DNA of 64,000 nt from Proteobacteria bacterium UBA7415 (GCA_002470515.1 DKML01000015.1:397240-461239); one strand, 5' to 3'; counted from the first letter of the stretch, positions 34,463 to 43,907 are shown. The notes: generated from the sequence alone by a model not told the origin. A program made the numbers and translations.

Positions 34463-37048
34463 GTGTCTAATGCCAATTCAGGTGTTTGCTATCACTGCCT
34501 GGAGCCTGTACCCAAGTTTTGCAGCATTACGACCGATATAGATGGCGTAAGCCAGCCTATGTGCTGTCTTGGATGTAAAGCCGCCGCCGAGTTTATTCAA
34601 CAAAGGTCGCTCACTCGGTTCTACGAGCACAGGGATCGTGTAAACCAGCGCGACTTTTTTGGTACTCTCAACACCCAAGAACTTACGTCTCTGAACACTC
34701 AGGAGTGGCAATTTCTGGATGATGCTAGTAATACTCGCCGTGACGAATACATTCAAGTAGACAGTAAAGGTACTCGAAGCCTAAGTTTGCTAGTGCACGG
34801 TTTGTATTGTTCGAGCTGTGCGTGGTTGGTCGAACGTGCCTTACATTCAATATCATACGACATTCGGGTGCATGTCGAAGTGGACGCATTGAGAGTTAAT
34901 TTACAGGTAATCGATCCTGATGTTGAGCTCGCGGACTTGCTAGTCACCATTACACGTTTGGGTTATCGACCCGAGCTAGTCCCTGCTAACGCCTGGTTTG
35001 AGTTAGAACAATCACATACGCAAGAGCGCACTGGGGCTCTTCGGCGATTAATGGTGGCAGGCTTTTGCATGATGCAGGTTATGACCTATGCGGCAGGCTC
35101 TTATTTGGCGGATGCTTCATCACAAGCGATGTTGCCTGAATACGAACGGTTCTTCTTATTGGTTAGTATGTTGGTGGCCACCCTTGCAGTGTTCTACTCT
35201 GGCAGGCCCTTTTTTAAAAATGCGTACAACGACTTAAAAAATGGTCACGTCGGCATGGACGTGCCCGTTGCGCTTGCCATTGGTGGTGCTTATTTGCCGA
35301 GCGTGTATGAAGTGTTAAGTCATAACGTTGGAGACGCAATAGGTGCGGTCTATTTTGATTCGGCCGTTATGTTCGTATTCTTTTTATCGATAGGGCGGTA
35401 TGTCGAAATGCGAGCTAGGCATCACCTTGCTGACTCAAATGGTGAGATCAATCGCATGTTGCCAGATAAAATTACTGTGCAACGAGTCAATCGAGATCAG
35501 ATCGAAGAGCATCGAATTGCCCCCAAACTTATAGAGCTATCTGATCGTATTACTTTAAATGTGGGTGACGTAGTGCCTTTTGATGCTCGTGTTGTCAACG
35601 GTGAAGGCTCCTTTGATGAGTCGCTCATGACAGGCGAATCGCTGGCTGTTGAGCATGAAGTTGGTGAGCAAGTGTATGTCGGCGCTAGATTGCTGCGTGG
35701 CGATGTCACGCTTTCAGCGAACAAAGTCTGGATCGAATCTTCGCTGTTTAAGATTAATCAACTGGTGCAAAATGCCAGTGCTGACACTGCTCCAACCAAG
35801 TTGTCGAAAGTAGGGCGCAATTTTGTGTTGTGGGTAATTATGCTAACCGTGTTGGTAGGCGCGGTGTGGTTTTATATAGCACCAGATCGTGTATTTCATA
35901 TTGTGCTGGCTATGTTGGTAGCGTCATGCCCATGTGCGTTTTCGTTAGCAGCACCGGTAGGACGTACCGCAGCCGCGCACACGTTGAGACGCAGCGGCAT
36001 ACTGTTATCAAACCCAGAGGCACTTAATGTCGCGTCTAAGGTGTCGCATTGGTTGTTCGATAAAACAGGCACGTTGACGGTGGGTAAGCCCAGCGTTGAA
36101 AACATAACCGTGCTCAGCGATATGTCAGAGCAAGAGTGTCTGACTATGGTGGCTGATGTAGAGCATCATTCTGATCATAGTCTGGCTAATGCATTCGCAG
36201 GCTTCGCTAGCGAATTGGGTGATGACAAACTAGTAGAGGAATTTGTAGACGAGCCGGGCTGCGGTGTTCGAGCCCTGTACGCTGGCAAACCTGTGTTCAT
36301 AGGAAAGCGATCTTGGGTTCTCGAACAAATAGCGAATACAGTACCAAACGAACATGCTGATGAATCACTTGCACAGGTGTCAAACTTGTCGAGCAACCAC
36401 TACGGAGCAAGCGAAATAGCGGTAGCGTATGGGGGAGTTTTAGTTGCGGTTATTCATGTTAGAGACAGCGTGCGGGCATCGAGTTTCTCCGCGTTGAGAC
36501 AACTTAGCGCTATGGGAGCGAGCGTAAGGGTGATCAGTGGTGATAAAGCGTCTGCTGTTGCGGCGGTTTGTGATGAGTTGTCCGTAAGCGACTATCAGGC
36601 GGATATGTTGCCTGCGGACAAACTCGCCGTACTTCGGCGCTTACAAAGGGGCGGCGGTGTGGTTGCTATGGTGGGCGACGGTGTTAACGATGCGCCGGTG
36701 CTTGCCGGCGCTGACCTGAGTGTTGCTCTGGCTACAGGTAGTGAGCTGAGTCAGTATCATGCTGATGTGGTTTTGCTAAATGGCGATCTAAACCAACTTA
36801 CCCGCTTATACAGGGTGGCTCAGACAACCGAAAAAGTCACAAGGCAAAACCTTAATTGGGCATTGTTCTATAACGGTTTGGCCCTTCCTTTTGCAGCACT
36901 AGGTTTCCTCACGCCCTGGTTGGCGGCGCTGGGAATGTCCTTGAGTTCGTTGCTAGTAGTACTCAATGCGTTGCGAATAAAGCGCCAAACGAGTGACCGT
37001 CGAGCCAACCGAAAACGTGCTAGGCTATTGGCTCAAAAAGAGATTTAA
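34463..37048 (+). CDS. ccoI: Copper-transporting P1B-type ATPase for cbb3 assembly (CcoI/FixI)
   Basis: A heavy-metal ATPase of about 861 residues. In order: a cysteine-rich N-terminal domain (CYHCLEPVP, MCCLGCKAAAEF), a heavy-metal-associated domain with GLYCSSCAWLVERAL, eight membrane segments with the metal site CPC (SCPCAFSLAAP, near base 35,930), the phosphorylation site DKTGTLTVG and the hinge GDGVNDAPVL. It exports or loads copper needed by the oxidase. GTG at 34,463 (SNANSGVCYHC) has GGAG 7 bases upstream and is preferred; GTG at 34,436, bounded by an in-frame TAA, would add 9 residues. No close ATG exists. Confidence 0.95.
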   Translation: MSNANSGVCYHCLEPVPKFCSITTDIDGVSQPMCCLGCKAAAEFIQQRSLTRFYEHRDRVNQRDFFGTLNTQELTSLNTQEWQFLDDASNTRRDEYIQVDSKGTRSLSLLVHGLYCSSCAWLVERALHSISYDIRVHVEVDALRVNLQVIDPDVELADLLVTITRLGYRPELVPANAWFELEQSHTQERTGALRRLMVAGFCMMQVMTYAAGSYLADASSQAMLPEYERFFLLVSMLVATLAVFYSGRPFFKNAYNDLKNGHVGMDVPVALAIGGAYLPSVYEVLSHNVGDAIGAVYFDSAVMFVFFLSIGRYVEMRARHHLADSNGEINRMLPDKITVQRVNRDQIEEHRIAPKLIELSDRITLNVGDVVPFDARVVNGEGSFDESLMTGESLAVEHEVGEQVYVGARLLRGDVTLSANKVWIESSLFKINQLVQNASADTAPTKLSKVGRNFVLWVIMLTVLVGAVWFYIAPDRVFHIVLAMLVASCPCAFSLAAPVGRTAAAHTLRRSGILLSNPEALNVASKVSHWLFDKTGTLTVGKPSVENITVLSDMSEQECLTMVADVEHHSDHSLANAFAGFASELGDDKLVEEFVDEPGCGVRALYAGKPVFIGKRSWVLEQIANTVPNEHADESLAQVSNLSSNHYGASEIAVAYGGVLVAVIHVRDSVRASSFSALRQLSAMGASVRVISGDKASAVAAVCDELSVSDYQADMLPADKLAVLRRLQRGGGVVAMVGDGVNDAPVLAGADLSVALATGSELSQYHADVVLLNGDLNQLTRLYRVAQTTEKVTRQNLNWALFYNGLALPFAALGFLTPWLAALGMSLSSLLVVLNALRIKRQTSDRRANRKRARLLAQKEI

Positions 37049-37142
37049 TAGAACGCGAGATGCGTTGATTAAGTGTTTTGAGCAAGTTACCTACAACATG
37101 TTGTTTGAGAATTAATAGTCGTACCAATACCTTATTGCTGCC

Positions 37143-37301
37143 ATGGAAATAATATTCTTATTAATACCTCTCAGTTTGTTACTCGTTGGAGTAGCTATAT
37201 GGGCGTTTTTTTGGGCGACTCGTTCAGGTCAGTTCGATGATTTGGATTCTCCTGCGTTGTCAATTCTCGACGACGATGATGACAATCCCAGCCTCGATTA
37301 A
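37143..37301 (+). CDS. ccoS: cbb3-type oxidase assembly protein CcoS
   Basis: A 52-residue protein with one N-terminal transmembrane helix (MEIIFLLIPLSLLLVGVAIW) followed by AFFWATRSGQFDDLDSPA and an acidic Asp-rich tail. The WATRSGQFDDLD-type block is the CcoS signature. Its place after ccoI matches the standard ccoGHIS order. It is needed for cofactor insertion into the oxidase in studied species. Confidence 0.93.
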   Translation: MEIIFLLIPLSLLLVGVAIWAFFWATRSGQFDDLDSPALSILDDDDDNPSLD

Positions 37302-37354
37302 AGATACGTATTAGAGCTTGATTCCTTTATGAACCAAAACAAAAAAACCAAATC

Positions 37355-38086
37355 ATGACATTTTGGTCGGCCTTAATTCTTGGTTTAGTCGCTAGCCCGC
37401 ATTGCGCCGGAATGTGCGGAGGGTTACAGATGGCGTTTCAGAGCGGCACTCAGACCAGTGCGACTATTCGTTTCGTAAACCAGCAGCGTCTGCATTTGCT
37501 AATTCTCAATTTGGGGCGAATCTGTACTTATGTGATCGCTGGTGTATTGTTTGCTTGGCTAGGTCTAGCCTTTGTGAGCAGTCTCAATATTCCACAGATC
37601 AGTAACAGTTTAAGAGTTTTTGCGGCCTTAGTAATTGTCTTGATCGGCTTGCAGCTCTTGTTGCGCAGCCAACGGCCGTTTCATTTTCTTGAAGGTTTAG
37701 GGGCAGCGATCTGGAAGCCCATCAGCCGTTTAATCCGGCACGACGGTAGTTTGTATAGGCACAGTTTTGTCAGTGGTTTGGCGTGGGGATTTTTACCCTG
37801 TGGCTTGGTTTACGGCGTTGTTCTAACGGCTGTTTTTGCAGAAGGGTTTTGGGATAGCGGTCTTATTATGCTGGGGTTTGGGGTTGGTACTTTGCCTGCA
37901 ATGCTGTTGACTGGGTCTGCCTATCAATGGTTTCGCACATGGAGTAGGTCAACATCAGTACAAACTACTGGCGGCATGTTCTTTGTGGTGGGTGGTCTGT
38001 TGATGCTGAGTGCCCCGTATTGGGTATCAAAAGAATTCTTAGAGGACTATCCAGAATTACTCAATATGGTGTTCTGCGTCACGTAA
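37355..38086 (+). CDS. Sulfite exporter TauE/SafE-like (DsbD-type) membrane protein of the cco locus
   Basis: 243 residues, about six transmembrane segments. The N-terminal ASPHCAGMCGGLQMAF motif with its cysteine pair, and SGLAWGFLPCGLVYG midway, are typical of the PF13386 family that commonly follows ccoS. Members are thought to handle copper or thiol redox during oxidase assembly, but the exact role is not settled. It is the last gene of the oxidase block. Confidence 0.88.
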   Translation: MTFWSALILGLVASPHCAGMCGGLQMAFQSGTQTSATIRFVNQQRLHLLILNLGRICTYVIAGVLFAWLGLAFVSSLNIPQISNSLRVFAALVIVLIGLQLLLRSQRPFHFLEGLGAAIWKPISRLIRHDGSLYRHSFVSGLAWGFLPCGLVYGVVLTAVFAEGFWDSGLIMLGFGVGTLPAMLLTGSAYQWFRTWSRSTSVQTTGGMFFVVGGLLMLSAPYWVSKEFLEDYPELLNMVFCVT

Positions 38087-38105
38087 GGTCATAGTGATCA
38101 CGCAA

Positions 38106-38144
38106 TAAAAAACCCGCATACTCTTATCTAAAGCATGCGGGTTT
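38106..38144 (-). terminator. Intrinsic terminator downstream of prc (also faces the cco locus)
   Basis: Perfect 10-bp arms AAACCCGCAT and ATGCGGGTTT (38,110-38,119 and 38,135-38,144) enclose a 15-base loop. On the minus strand the stem is followed by a T-run (TTTTTTATTG), placing a Rho-independent terminator 32 bases after the prc stop. It may also end transcription from the convergent TauE/SafE-like gene. Confidence 0.8.
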
Positions 38145-38176
38145 CGATTACGGTAACAGCACTGTTAAGACATATC

Positions 38177-40318
38177 TTAATCTGTAACTGGCGGCTCTGA
38201 GTTTATTGCTCGCGCTTGCTCGGCTTTGGTCAATAGTGTGCGAGCCCAGTTATCCTTGTCGTTCAGAATACGAGCTGCTTCGGTATGAAATACTATATTC
38301 CAGTGCTCGTCTTCATCGGGCAAAGGGTTGTCTTCACGTGTGTCTTTGTCTACTGGCTCTAAGCCGAGTGAGGCACGATACTCATTTAGTTCCGCCAACG
38401 ACGCGGCTTCTAGCTCAGCCCGCTCTGCTTTGCGTTTTTCCAGCTGTAAAGACAAACTCTTGCGATCTCGGTTGGCCATCACGCGTTCAGAATTTTTGCG
38501 TAAAAAGTTAAATGCACTAGAGGTTTGCGATCGTTCGTTGTGGTGAAGTTGCAATTCAGTTATCTGATCTGCCGGAATTTCTCCCGGCGTGTATCTTGCC
38601 GCCAAAATGGTAGACCAAGGCAGTGCGTTGTCGTAGGAGCGTTCGCCAAAATCCTCATCCTCTGTTCCAGAATTAAGTCTTATGTCAGGAACCACCCCCT
38701 TATATTGAGTACTGCCTCCGTTGATACGAAAAAATTGCGCTGTAGTGAATTTTATTTGGCTTTCGTGGTCAACGTTATCGCCGAAACGCAATGCTGATAA
38801 ACGTTGTACAGTTCCTTTGCCAAAAGATCGCTCGCCAATCACAATTCCGCGCCCATAGTCTTGAATGGCCGCGGCAAAGATCTCCGATGCTGACGCACTA
38901 TAGCGATCAATTAGAACAGCTAAAGGTCCGTTGTAAGCTATGCCACGGTCATCGTCACGCAATTCTTGGCGTTTGCGGTTAGATTGCACGACTTGTACTA
39001 CTGGACCTGAATCAATGAATAAACCGGTTAAACTGATTGCTTCATTGAGATATCCGCCTCCATTACCACGTAAGTCGATAATTAAACCATCAGGGTTTTC
39101 AGATTCCATTTCCTTAATGAGCTTGGCGACATCGTAGGTCGTTGCAGCATAGGCCTCATTAGTGCCTGGACGCCCTGAACCCGAGTAAAAGGATGGGATG
39201 CTAATAACGCCGTATTTACGTTGTGCGTCGCGGTCAGGAATCTCGACGTAACTCAATTTAGCGGCCCGATCTTCAAGCTTTATAACATCGCGAACAATAT
39301 TCACTTCTTCTGCAGGGCTGCCTGGAGGTGAGTCTCCATCAATAATATTTAGCCGAACTTTGGTTCCTTTGTCGCCACGAATCATCTTCACAACGTCTCT
39401 CAATCGCCATCCGATTACGTCAATCATCTCTTCGTCGTCTTGCGCGACGCCAACGATTTTGTCTTCGGCGTCTATCTTGCCGCTAGTTTCGGCAGGGCCA
39501 CCCGTAATCGTACTGTTAACGATGGTGTGGTCGTCTTCGGAGCGTAGCTCGGCGCCGATACCTTGTAATGAAAGAGACATGCCTATACGAAAATTTTCAG
39601 CTGTGGCATGAGACATGTATTGCGTATGAGGACCAATTTCTTTGGTGTAGGCGTTCATAAACCATTCAAACACGTCGTCTGCATTGAGTTGGTATATGAC
39701 ATCACGTTGTCGAGCGTAACGACGATCAAGATTTTTTCGGGCTTCTTCCAATTCGGTTTCGCCCAATACTTGTTGGACAAAGTCGTTTTTAATTCTAAGG
39801 CGCCAGCGCTCGTTTAACTCTTCTTCAGTTTTAGTCCATTCGAGTTCCTCAGAGTCGATATTGATGTTTTCATCGACCTCAAAGGACATATCTTGCTCAA
39901 TTAAAGCAGCGGCTTTTGCTGTACGTTCATCTAAACGCTTGCGATAGGTTTTGAAAATCGTAAAAGCAACTTCCGCATCTCTACGCTTTAAGAAGTCATC
40001 TATTTTGTAGCGATAAGGTTCAAAGCTACTGATGTCTGCTTGGGTGAAATACAGTTTGTTCGGATCGAGCATGTCGATATAAGTATCGAGCACGTTCGAA
40101 GAGAACTTATCGTTGAGTACACTTGGTTTGTAATGAGCGCGTTGTAAAAAGAATAGCGTCTGATGAACATCTTCGTGTAGTTCACGATTCATTGTGAGCT
40201 CACTGTCGTTAATCTCTTGGACCTCCGCGAGCGTTGGCGCCGAAACAATAAGCGCGAGTGCTAAAGCGCTAAGTAGCTTAGTAGAGGTTCTTGTGACTAA
40301 GTTCAATACATCATTCAT
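38177..40318 (-). CDS. prc: Carboxy-terminal (tail-specific) protease Prc/Tsp
   Basis: A 713-residue periplasmic protease with a signal peptide (KLLSALALALIVSAPTLA). It has an N-terminal helical domain, a PDZ domain (about 245-330, LQGIGAELRSEDD and IVGVAQDDEEMIDVIGW), and the S41 catalytic core with the Ser/Lys dyad: serine in DRYSASASEIFAAA and lysine in GERSFGKGTVQ. It degrades proteins with exposed C-termini and trims penicillin-binding protein 3 in E. coli. The length and layout match Prc (about 680). A terminator follows. Confidence 0.96.
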   Translation of the reverse strand: MNDVLNLVTRTSTKLLSALALALIVSAPTLAEVQEINDSELTMNRELHEDVHQTLFFLQRAHYKPSVLNDKFSSNVLDTYIDMLDPNKLYFTQADISSFEPYRYKIDDFLKRRDAEVAFTIFKTYRKRLDERTAKAAALIEQDMSFEVDENINIDSEELEWTKTEEELNERWRLRIKNDFVQQVLGETELEEARKNLDRRYARQRDVIYQLNADDVFEWFMNAYTKEIGPHTQYMSHATAENFRIGMSLSLQGIGAELRSEDDHTIVNSTITGGPAETSGKIDAEDKIVGVAQDDEEMIDVIGWRLRDVVKMIRGDKGTKVRLNIIDGDSPPGSPAEEVNIVRDVIKLEDRAAKLSYVEIPDRDAQRKYGVISIPSFYSGSGRPGTNEAYAATTYDVAKLIKEMESENPDGLIIDLRGNGGGYLNEAISLTGLFIDSGPVVQVVQSNRKRQELRDDDRGIAYNGPLAVLIDRYSASASEIFAAAIQDYGRGIVIGERSFGKGTVQRLSALRFGDNVDHESQIKFTTAQFFRINGGSTQYKGVVPDIRLNSGTEDEDFGERSYDNALPWSTILAARYTPGEIPADQITELQLHHNERSQTSSAFNFLRKNSERVMANRDRKSLSLQLEKRKAERAELEAASLAELNEYRASLGLEPVDKDTREDNPLPDEDEHWNIVFHTEAARILNDKDNWARTLLTKAEQARAINSEPPVTD

Positions 40319-40724
40319 TCGTTTACAACCTTATTAGTGTCAATTTTGTGCCGCGAGATAATGTTAACTCTGTTTCGCGAGGTCGGTTTAAAGTCTAGCC
40401 CAGAACCGAGATAGAAATAGTAAGTTCTGTCGCGCCCAATTTAGGTGATTCGAGCTATCACTTTGCGAGAAGCTGAGTTCTCGCCTATTAACGATAGCAT
40501 GCTGAAGCCCTCAGTTTATTTGGACCAACCAAAACCAGACATCATTATAGAGCAATAGTGGGTATACACAGGCTATTGTCTATCCAAATGGTAATTCCGT
40601 TTGAATTGTTAGGTTCTGACCTTACACTCTACCTAAGCTCAAATGAGTTAAAAACGCCGTCTGTTTCGGCAATTAGACGTTCGAAACGAACGCTTTAAGC
40701 ACACTTATAGTTTAGAAGGACGAT
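40319..40724. other. Intergenic region between divergent prc and yhcB
   Basis: 406 bases without a convincing gene. It must hold the promoters of prc and yhcB. One clear structure is the inverted repeat CGTTCG-AAA-CGAACG at 40,678-40,692, 32 bases before the yhcB start. A shorter GCCG/CGGC pairing lies just upstream. No recognised operator was found. Confidence 0.5.
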
Positions 40725-41276
40725 ATGGAATTAGTGATTAGCTCTTTACCAGCATTTTTGCTCGGACTTGTGCTTGGTGTTGTTGCGATGGCAATTTTTA
40801 ATAAATTGCGTGGTGGCGCGGCAAATCCAGCAACGACTAAAGACGCATTCGACCAATATAAGGTTGACGTGGCAGAGCACTTTACCGAGACAGGTAAGAA
40901 ATTCCAGAGTATGGCGAGTCAATATCAGGACTTGTACGAGCATCTTGCGGTTGGCGCACATACGTTGCTCGACAATGAGACGGCCACTAAGATGTTGGCG
41001 CCTCCGGAGCAAAGCAAATCTGCTGATAAGTCTAGCGACAAGTCTAGTGATAAGGGCAATACTAAGGCGGAAGCTGTAGCGAAGGCACAGGTGAAAGCTT
41101 CTGCAGGTTCTACGATGACTAAACCAGCTGATAATACGGCGGTGAATAAAAGTGGTTCGTTAGCAAGCAACTCAAAAGGCAGCGCGGCTAAAGCGTCTAA
41201 TTCTTCATCATCTAGTGCTTCAACAGCGAAAACGTCAGAAAAGAAGCCAACGCAGAATCAGAGTAAGAAAAAATAG
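40725..41276 (+). CDS. YhcB/ZapG-like envelope protein (DUF1043)
   Basis: 183 residues: an N-terminal transmembrane helix (SSLPAFLLGLVLGVVAMAIF), then the conserved coiled-coil FDQYKVDVAEHFTETGKKFQSM and QYQDLYEHLAVGAHTLL of the YhcB/ZapG family, then a long low-complexity tail rich in Ser, Lys, Ala and Asp (from about residue 95). E. coli YhcB is about 130 residues, so the tail is extended. The protein links cell division, shape and envelope synthesis in studied bacteria. AAGGA precedes the ATG. Confidence 0.86.
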   Translation: MELVISSLPAFLLGLVLGVVAMAIFNKLRGGAANPATTKDAFDQYKVDVAEHFTETGKKFQSMASQYQDLYEHLAVGAHTLLDNETATKMLAPPEQSKSADKSSDKSSDKGNTKAEAVAKAQVKASAGSTMTKPADNTAVNKSGSLASNSKGSAAKASNSSSSSASTAKTSEKKPTQNQSKKK

Positions 41277-41379
41277 CCTATCTCTAAGGCAAGCTTTGCC
41301 TAGAATAGCCGACCTCGACAGAGGGATTCGCTCGGGCTCTAGGTAAATATCGCTTAAACTAGTCGCATAAAAAAGGACT

Positions 41380-41946
41380 TTAAGTGGATGGGCTTTGAAT
41401 CAGGGCCACGAACTCAACGGCACCATTCATAAGCATTTGAATTGCGATTGCCACCAATATCATCCCCATCAATCGCTCTATGGCGATCAGGCCGCGATTG
41501 CGTAGGACTTTTGCCAGAGGTCCAGCACTTAATAGAATGATTCCTGTTACTAACCATGCGGCAAACAGAGCACCCAACCATTCAGGCCATCGATTAGGCT
41601 CGTTGTTCATAATCAGCAACAATGTCGCTAAAGCCGAAGGACCCGCCACATAGGGAATTGCTAATGGAACAATAAAAGGCTCTTCTTCGTTCGCGTGCTT
41701 CTTATCCCCATCATCCGAAGGAAAAATCATTTTGATGGCAATCAGAAACAAGATCACACCACCTGTGGTCGTTAACGCGGGTTCAGAAATATTCAGAGCG
41801 GAGAGAAACGCCTGCCCTGAAAACAGAAACAACACCATGATGCCTAACGCGATAAACAGTTCGCGCAAGATGACGCGCACTCGTCTTTCGATGGGTACGT
41901 TTTTCAATGCGGTTAGAAACAATGGGATGTTACCCAATGGATCCAT
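41380..41946 (-). CDS. MarC family membrane protein (YhgN-like), 5' end frameshifted
   Basis: 188 residues from the ATG at 41,946, with about five transmembrane segments, strongly resembling YhgN: MDPLGNIPLFLTALK, GGVILFLIAIKMIFPS, EEPFIVPLAIPYVAGPSALATLLL and ERLMGMILVAIAIQMLMNG. Family members are about 197-215 residues and begin with an additional hydrophobic stretch ending LFLVMDPLGN. That stretch exists upstream in this frame (FLSAALLLFLV) but has no start codon, because a run of five T should apparently be six (see 41,947-41,984). The function of MarC proteins is not known; they are no longer considered multidrug efflux pumps. The gene converges with yhcB. Confidence 0.85.
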   Translation of the reverse strand: MDPLGNIPLFLTALKNVPIERRVRVILRELFIALGIMVLFLFSGQAFLSALNISEPALTTTGGVILFLIAIKMIFPSDDGDKKHANEEEPFIVPLAIPYVAGPSALATLLLIMNNEPNRWPEWLGALFAAWLVTGIILLSAGPLAKVLRNRGLIAIERLMGMILVAIAIQMLMNGAVEFVALIQSPST

Positions 41947-41984
41947 TACTAAAAACAGCAGTAGCGCAGCAGATAAAAAGTCAT
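41947..41984 (-). other. Probable frameshifted 5' end of marC
   Basis: An ATG at 41,984, with AAGGA upstream at the right distance, opens ATG ACT TTT TAT and hits a stop after a few codons. One extra T in the T5 run restores MTFLSAALLLFLV fused in frame to MDPLGN, matching the expected YhgN-like N-terminus and a total of 201 residues. Either a real single-base deletion, phase variation at a short homopolymer, or a sequencing error. Confidence 0.75.
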
Positions 41985-41988
41985 GATG

Positions 41989-42188
41989 TTATGTCCTTAT
42001 TGCGAAGCATTGACGTGTCAAAGGGCTAGTAAAACTACCAGCCACTTGACGGTCTTTTTTTTGCTCTTCAAGCCAAGCGTTTAATGGTGCGAAATAATCA
42101 ATTATCGCTCTGCCATCCATTTCGCGCTGCTAGGCAGTGCAAGTAGAGCAATTAAGCTTAATCTAAAAATGAGTTTTATAGATTTCAT
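41989..42188 (-). pseudogene. Relic of an M2 family (ACE-like) peptidyl-dipeptidase: signal peptide joined to C-terminus
   Basis: On the minus strand an ATG at 42,188, after AGGA, encodes a good signal peptide (MKSIKLIFRLSLIALLALP, then SSA) and runs into a stop at 42,102. In another frame from about 42,130 to the stop at 41,989 the sequence reads QREMDGRAIIDYFAPLNAWL and then EEQKKDRQVAG, which is the C-terminus of M2 metallopeptidases (angiotensin-converting-enzyme-like; typical end REMDG..IIDYFAPL..WL.EQN). The entire catalytic part, about 600 residues with HExxH, is missing. This looks like an internal deletion that fused both gene ends out of frame. Recognition is from memory of the family. 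Confidence 0.72.
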
Positions 42189-42197
42189 AGTTCCATC

Positions 42198-43907
42198 CTA
42201 ATCAGCGCCATGCATCAATTTCTTGATGATGGGGGAAATTAACAACATGAACAGCGCTATGCCAAGGGCGATGTAACCCACATTGGAGTAGACCTCTATA
42301 TACCCCGCTTTAGCAGCAGCGACATTGGTCATTTGACCCCCGATTGTTTCTGCGCCTGTAGTTCGAGCAATCACACCAGCTAAGAAGTTGGACAGGCCTG
42401 AATAAAGGAACCATGCGCCCATTGTCATACCGACTACGCGCGCGGGCGCAAGCTTGGTAACAGCTGAAAGGCCAACAGGTGACAACATCAACTCACCCAT
42501 TGTGTGAATCCAATAGATCAAGAAGATAAAGAGTACTGGTGTAAGGCCAGTAGGACCTGAGGCTTTCATGCCCGCTACTAGCGCCAAAAAGCCTAGTCCA
42601 GCCATCGCCACACCAAACGCGAATTTAACCGGTGCAGATGGGTTTAGATTGCGTTTAGACAACCAAATCCACAGCCACGCTAATATAGGTGCGAATAAAA
42701 TAATATAACCCGCATTAAGCGATTGAAATACTGGACCGGGAACTGACCAACCCAACATTTCACGGTCAACTAATCGACCTGTAAATAGGTTTAGCGATGA
42801 GCCTGCTTGCTCAAACAATGCCCAGAAAGGAATCTGCGCTAGTACAAAATAGATAGCAGCAAGCATTCTGTCTCGTTCTTCATTTTTTAAAGAAACGACG
42901 GCATAGCCAATTAATACAGCGAGCATGATAATGCCAAGAGGCAACATGATGCCGCCCATTAATTCAGCATTCATAACCAAGAACATTGAAACAGCGATGA
43001 TGCCAAGCCCGATGAGGTAACACATTATTTCACGGTCGATAAACAAAAAGACTTTCTCTTTAAGCACTTCCATTGAAGGTGGCTCGGCTTTACCTTCTAA
43101 CCAATGTTGGTAACGTAAGAATACGAATAGACCCATAGCCATACCAATGCCCGCTAAGCCGAAGCCATACTTCCAGCCATAGGTGATGCCCAAAATGCCG
43201 CAGGTAATAGACGATAAAAAGGCTCCTAAATTGATGCCCATGTAAAAGATCGTAAATCCAGAGTCGCGGCGAGTGTCGCCAAAGCCATAAAGCGCGCCGA
43301 CAATGGTCGAAATGTTAGCTTTAAGAAAGCCAACACCGGCAATGATTAAGGCCAACGAAAAATACAACACATTGAGGTAAAACTCTTCGGTTACAACCTT
43401 AAGAGTAATATCTTCGCGCGGTACTACGTTTTCTAAACCAAAGGCTGCACCATCCTCAATGAACATCTCGGTTTCAGAAAAAGTGATGTAAGACTTAGTA
43501 TCACCGCTCACCAATAGTTGACGGGCATCACCACCACGAGCGTCTAATTGTACTTCGTAGGTGGTATCACCATATTCCAATACTTGGCGCGATCCGTTGC
43601 CTTCAAAGGCCATGCCGAAGTGGCCAAGCACCAGCAGTATGGCCCCAAATGTAACGGCTTTGCGGGAGCCCAGATACTTATCAGCGAGCGAACCGCCAAT
43701 GATGGTCATTACATAGACTAAGGCTGTGTAGGCGCCATAGAGTACAGCGGAACGTTCATCTGAAAACAAGAAATGTTGAGTTAGGTAAACGATCAATAGG
43801 CCACGCATTCCGTAGTAAGAAAAGCGCTCCCACATCTCTGTAAAGAAAAGAATGAACAGCCCTCGCGGGTGGCCCAATATGGTTTTTTCGTTGGTGGTTG
43901 TATTCAT
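42198..43907 (-). CDS. Proton-dependent oligopeptide transporter (POT/PTR family)
   Basis: A 569-residue major-facilitator protein with 12-14 transmembrane helices. The POT signatures are present: TEMWERFSYYGMRGLLIVYL (ExxERFxYYG) in helix 1, FYMGINLGAFLSSITCG (PTR2 signature) and FWALFEQAGSSLNLF in helix 7. An insert of about 75 mostly polar residues (NGSRQVLEYGDTTYEVQLDA and onward) after the third helix is longer than usual and probably forms an extramembrane loop. It imports di- and tripeptides with protons. The M2 peptidase relic lies just downstream. Confidence 0.94.
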   Translation of the reverse strand: MNTTTNEKTILGHPRGLFILFFTEMWERFSYYGMRGLLIVYLTQHFLFSDERSAVLYGAYTALVYVMTIIGGSLADKYLGSRKAVTFGAILLVLGHFGMAFEGNGSRQVLEYGDTTYEVQLDARGGDARQLLVSGDTKSYITFSETEMFIEDGAAFGLENVVPREDITLKVVTEEFYLNVLYFSLALIIAGVGFLKANISTIVGALYGFGDTRRDSGFTIFYMGINLGAFLSSITCGILGITYGWKYGFGLAGIGMAMGLFVFLRYQHWLEGKAEPPSMEVLKEKVFLFIDREIMCYLIGLGIIAVSMFLVMNAELMGGIMLPLGIIMLAVLIGYAVVSLKNEERDRMLAAIYFVLAQIPFWALFEQAGSSLNLFTGRLVDREMLGWSVPGPVFQSLNAGYIILFAPILAWLWIWLSKRNLNPSAPVKFAFGVAMAGLGFLALVAGMKASGPTGLTPVLFIFLIYWIHTMGELMLSPVGLSAVTKLAPARVVGMTMGAWFLYSGLSNFLAGVIARTTGAETIGGQMTNVAAAKAGYIEVYSNVGYIALGIALFMLLISPIIKKLMHGAD

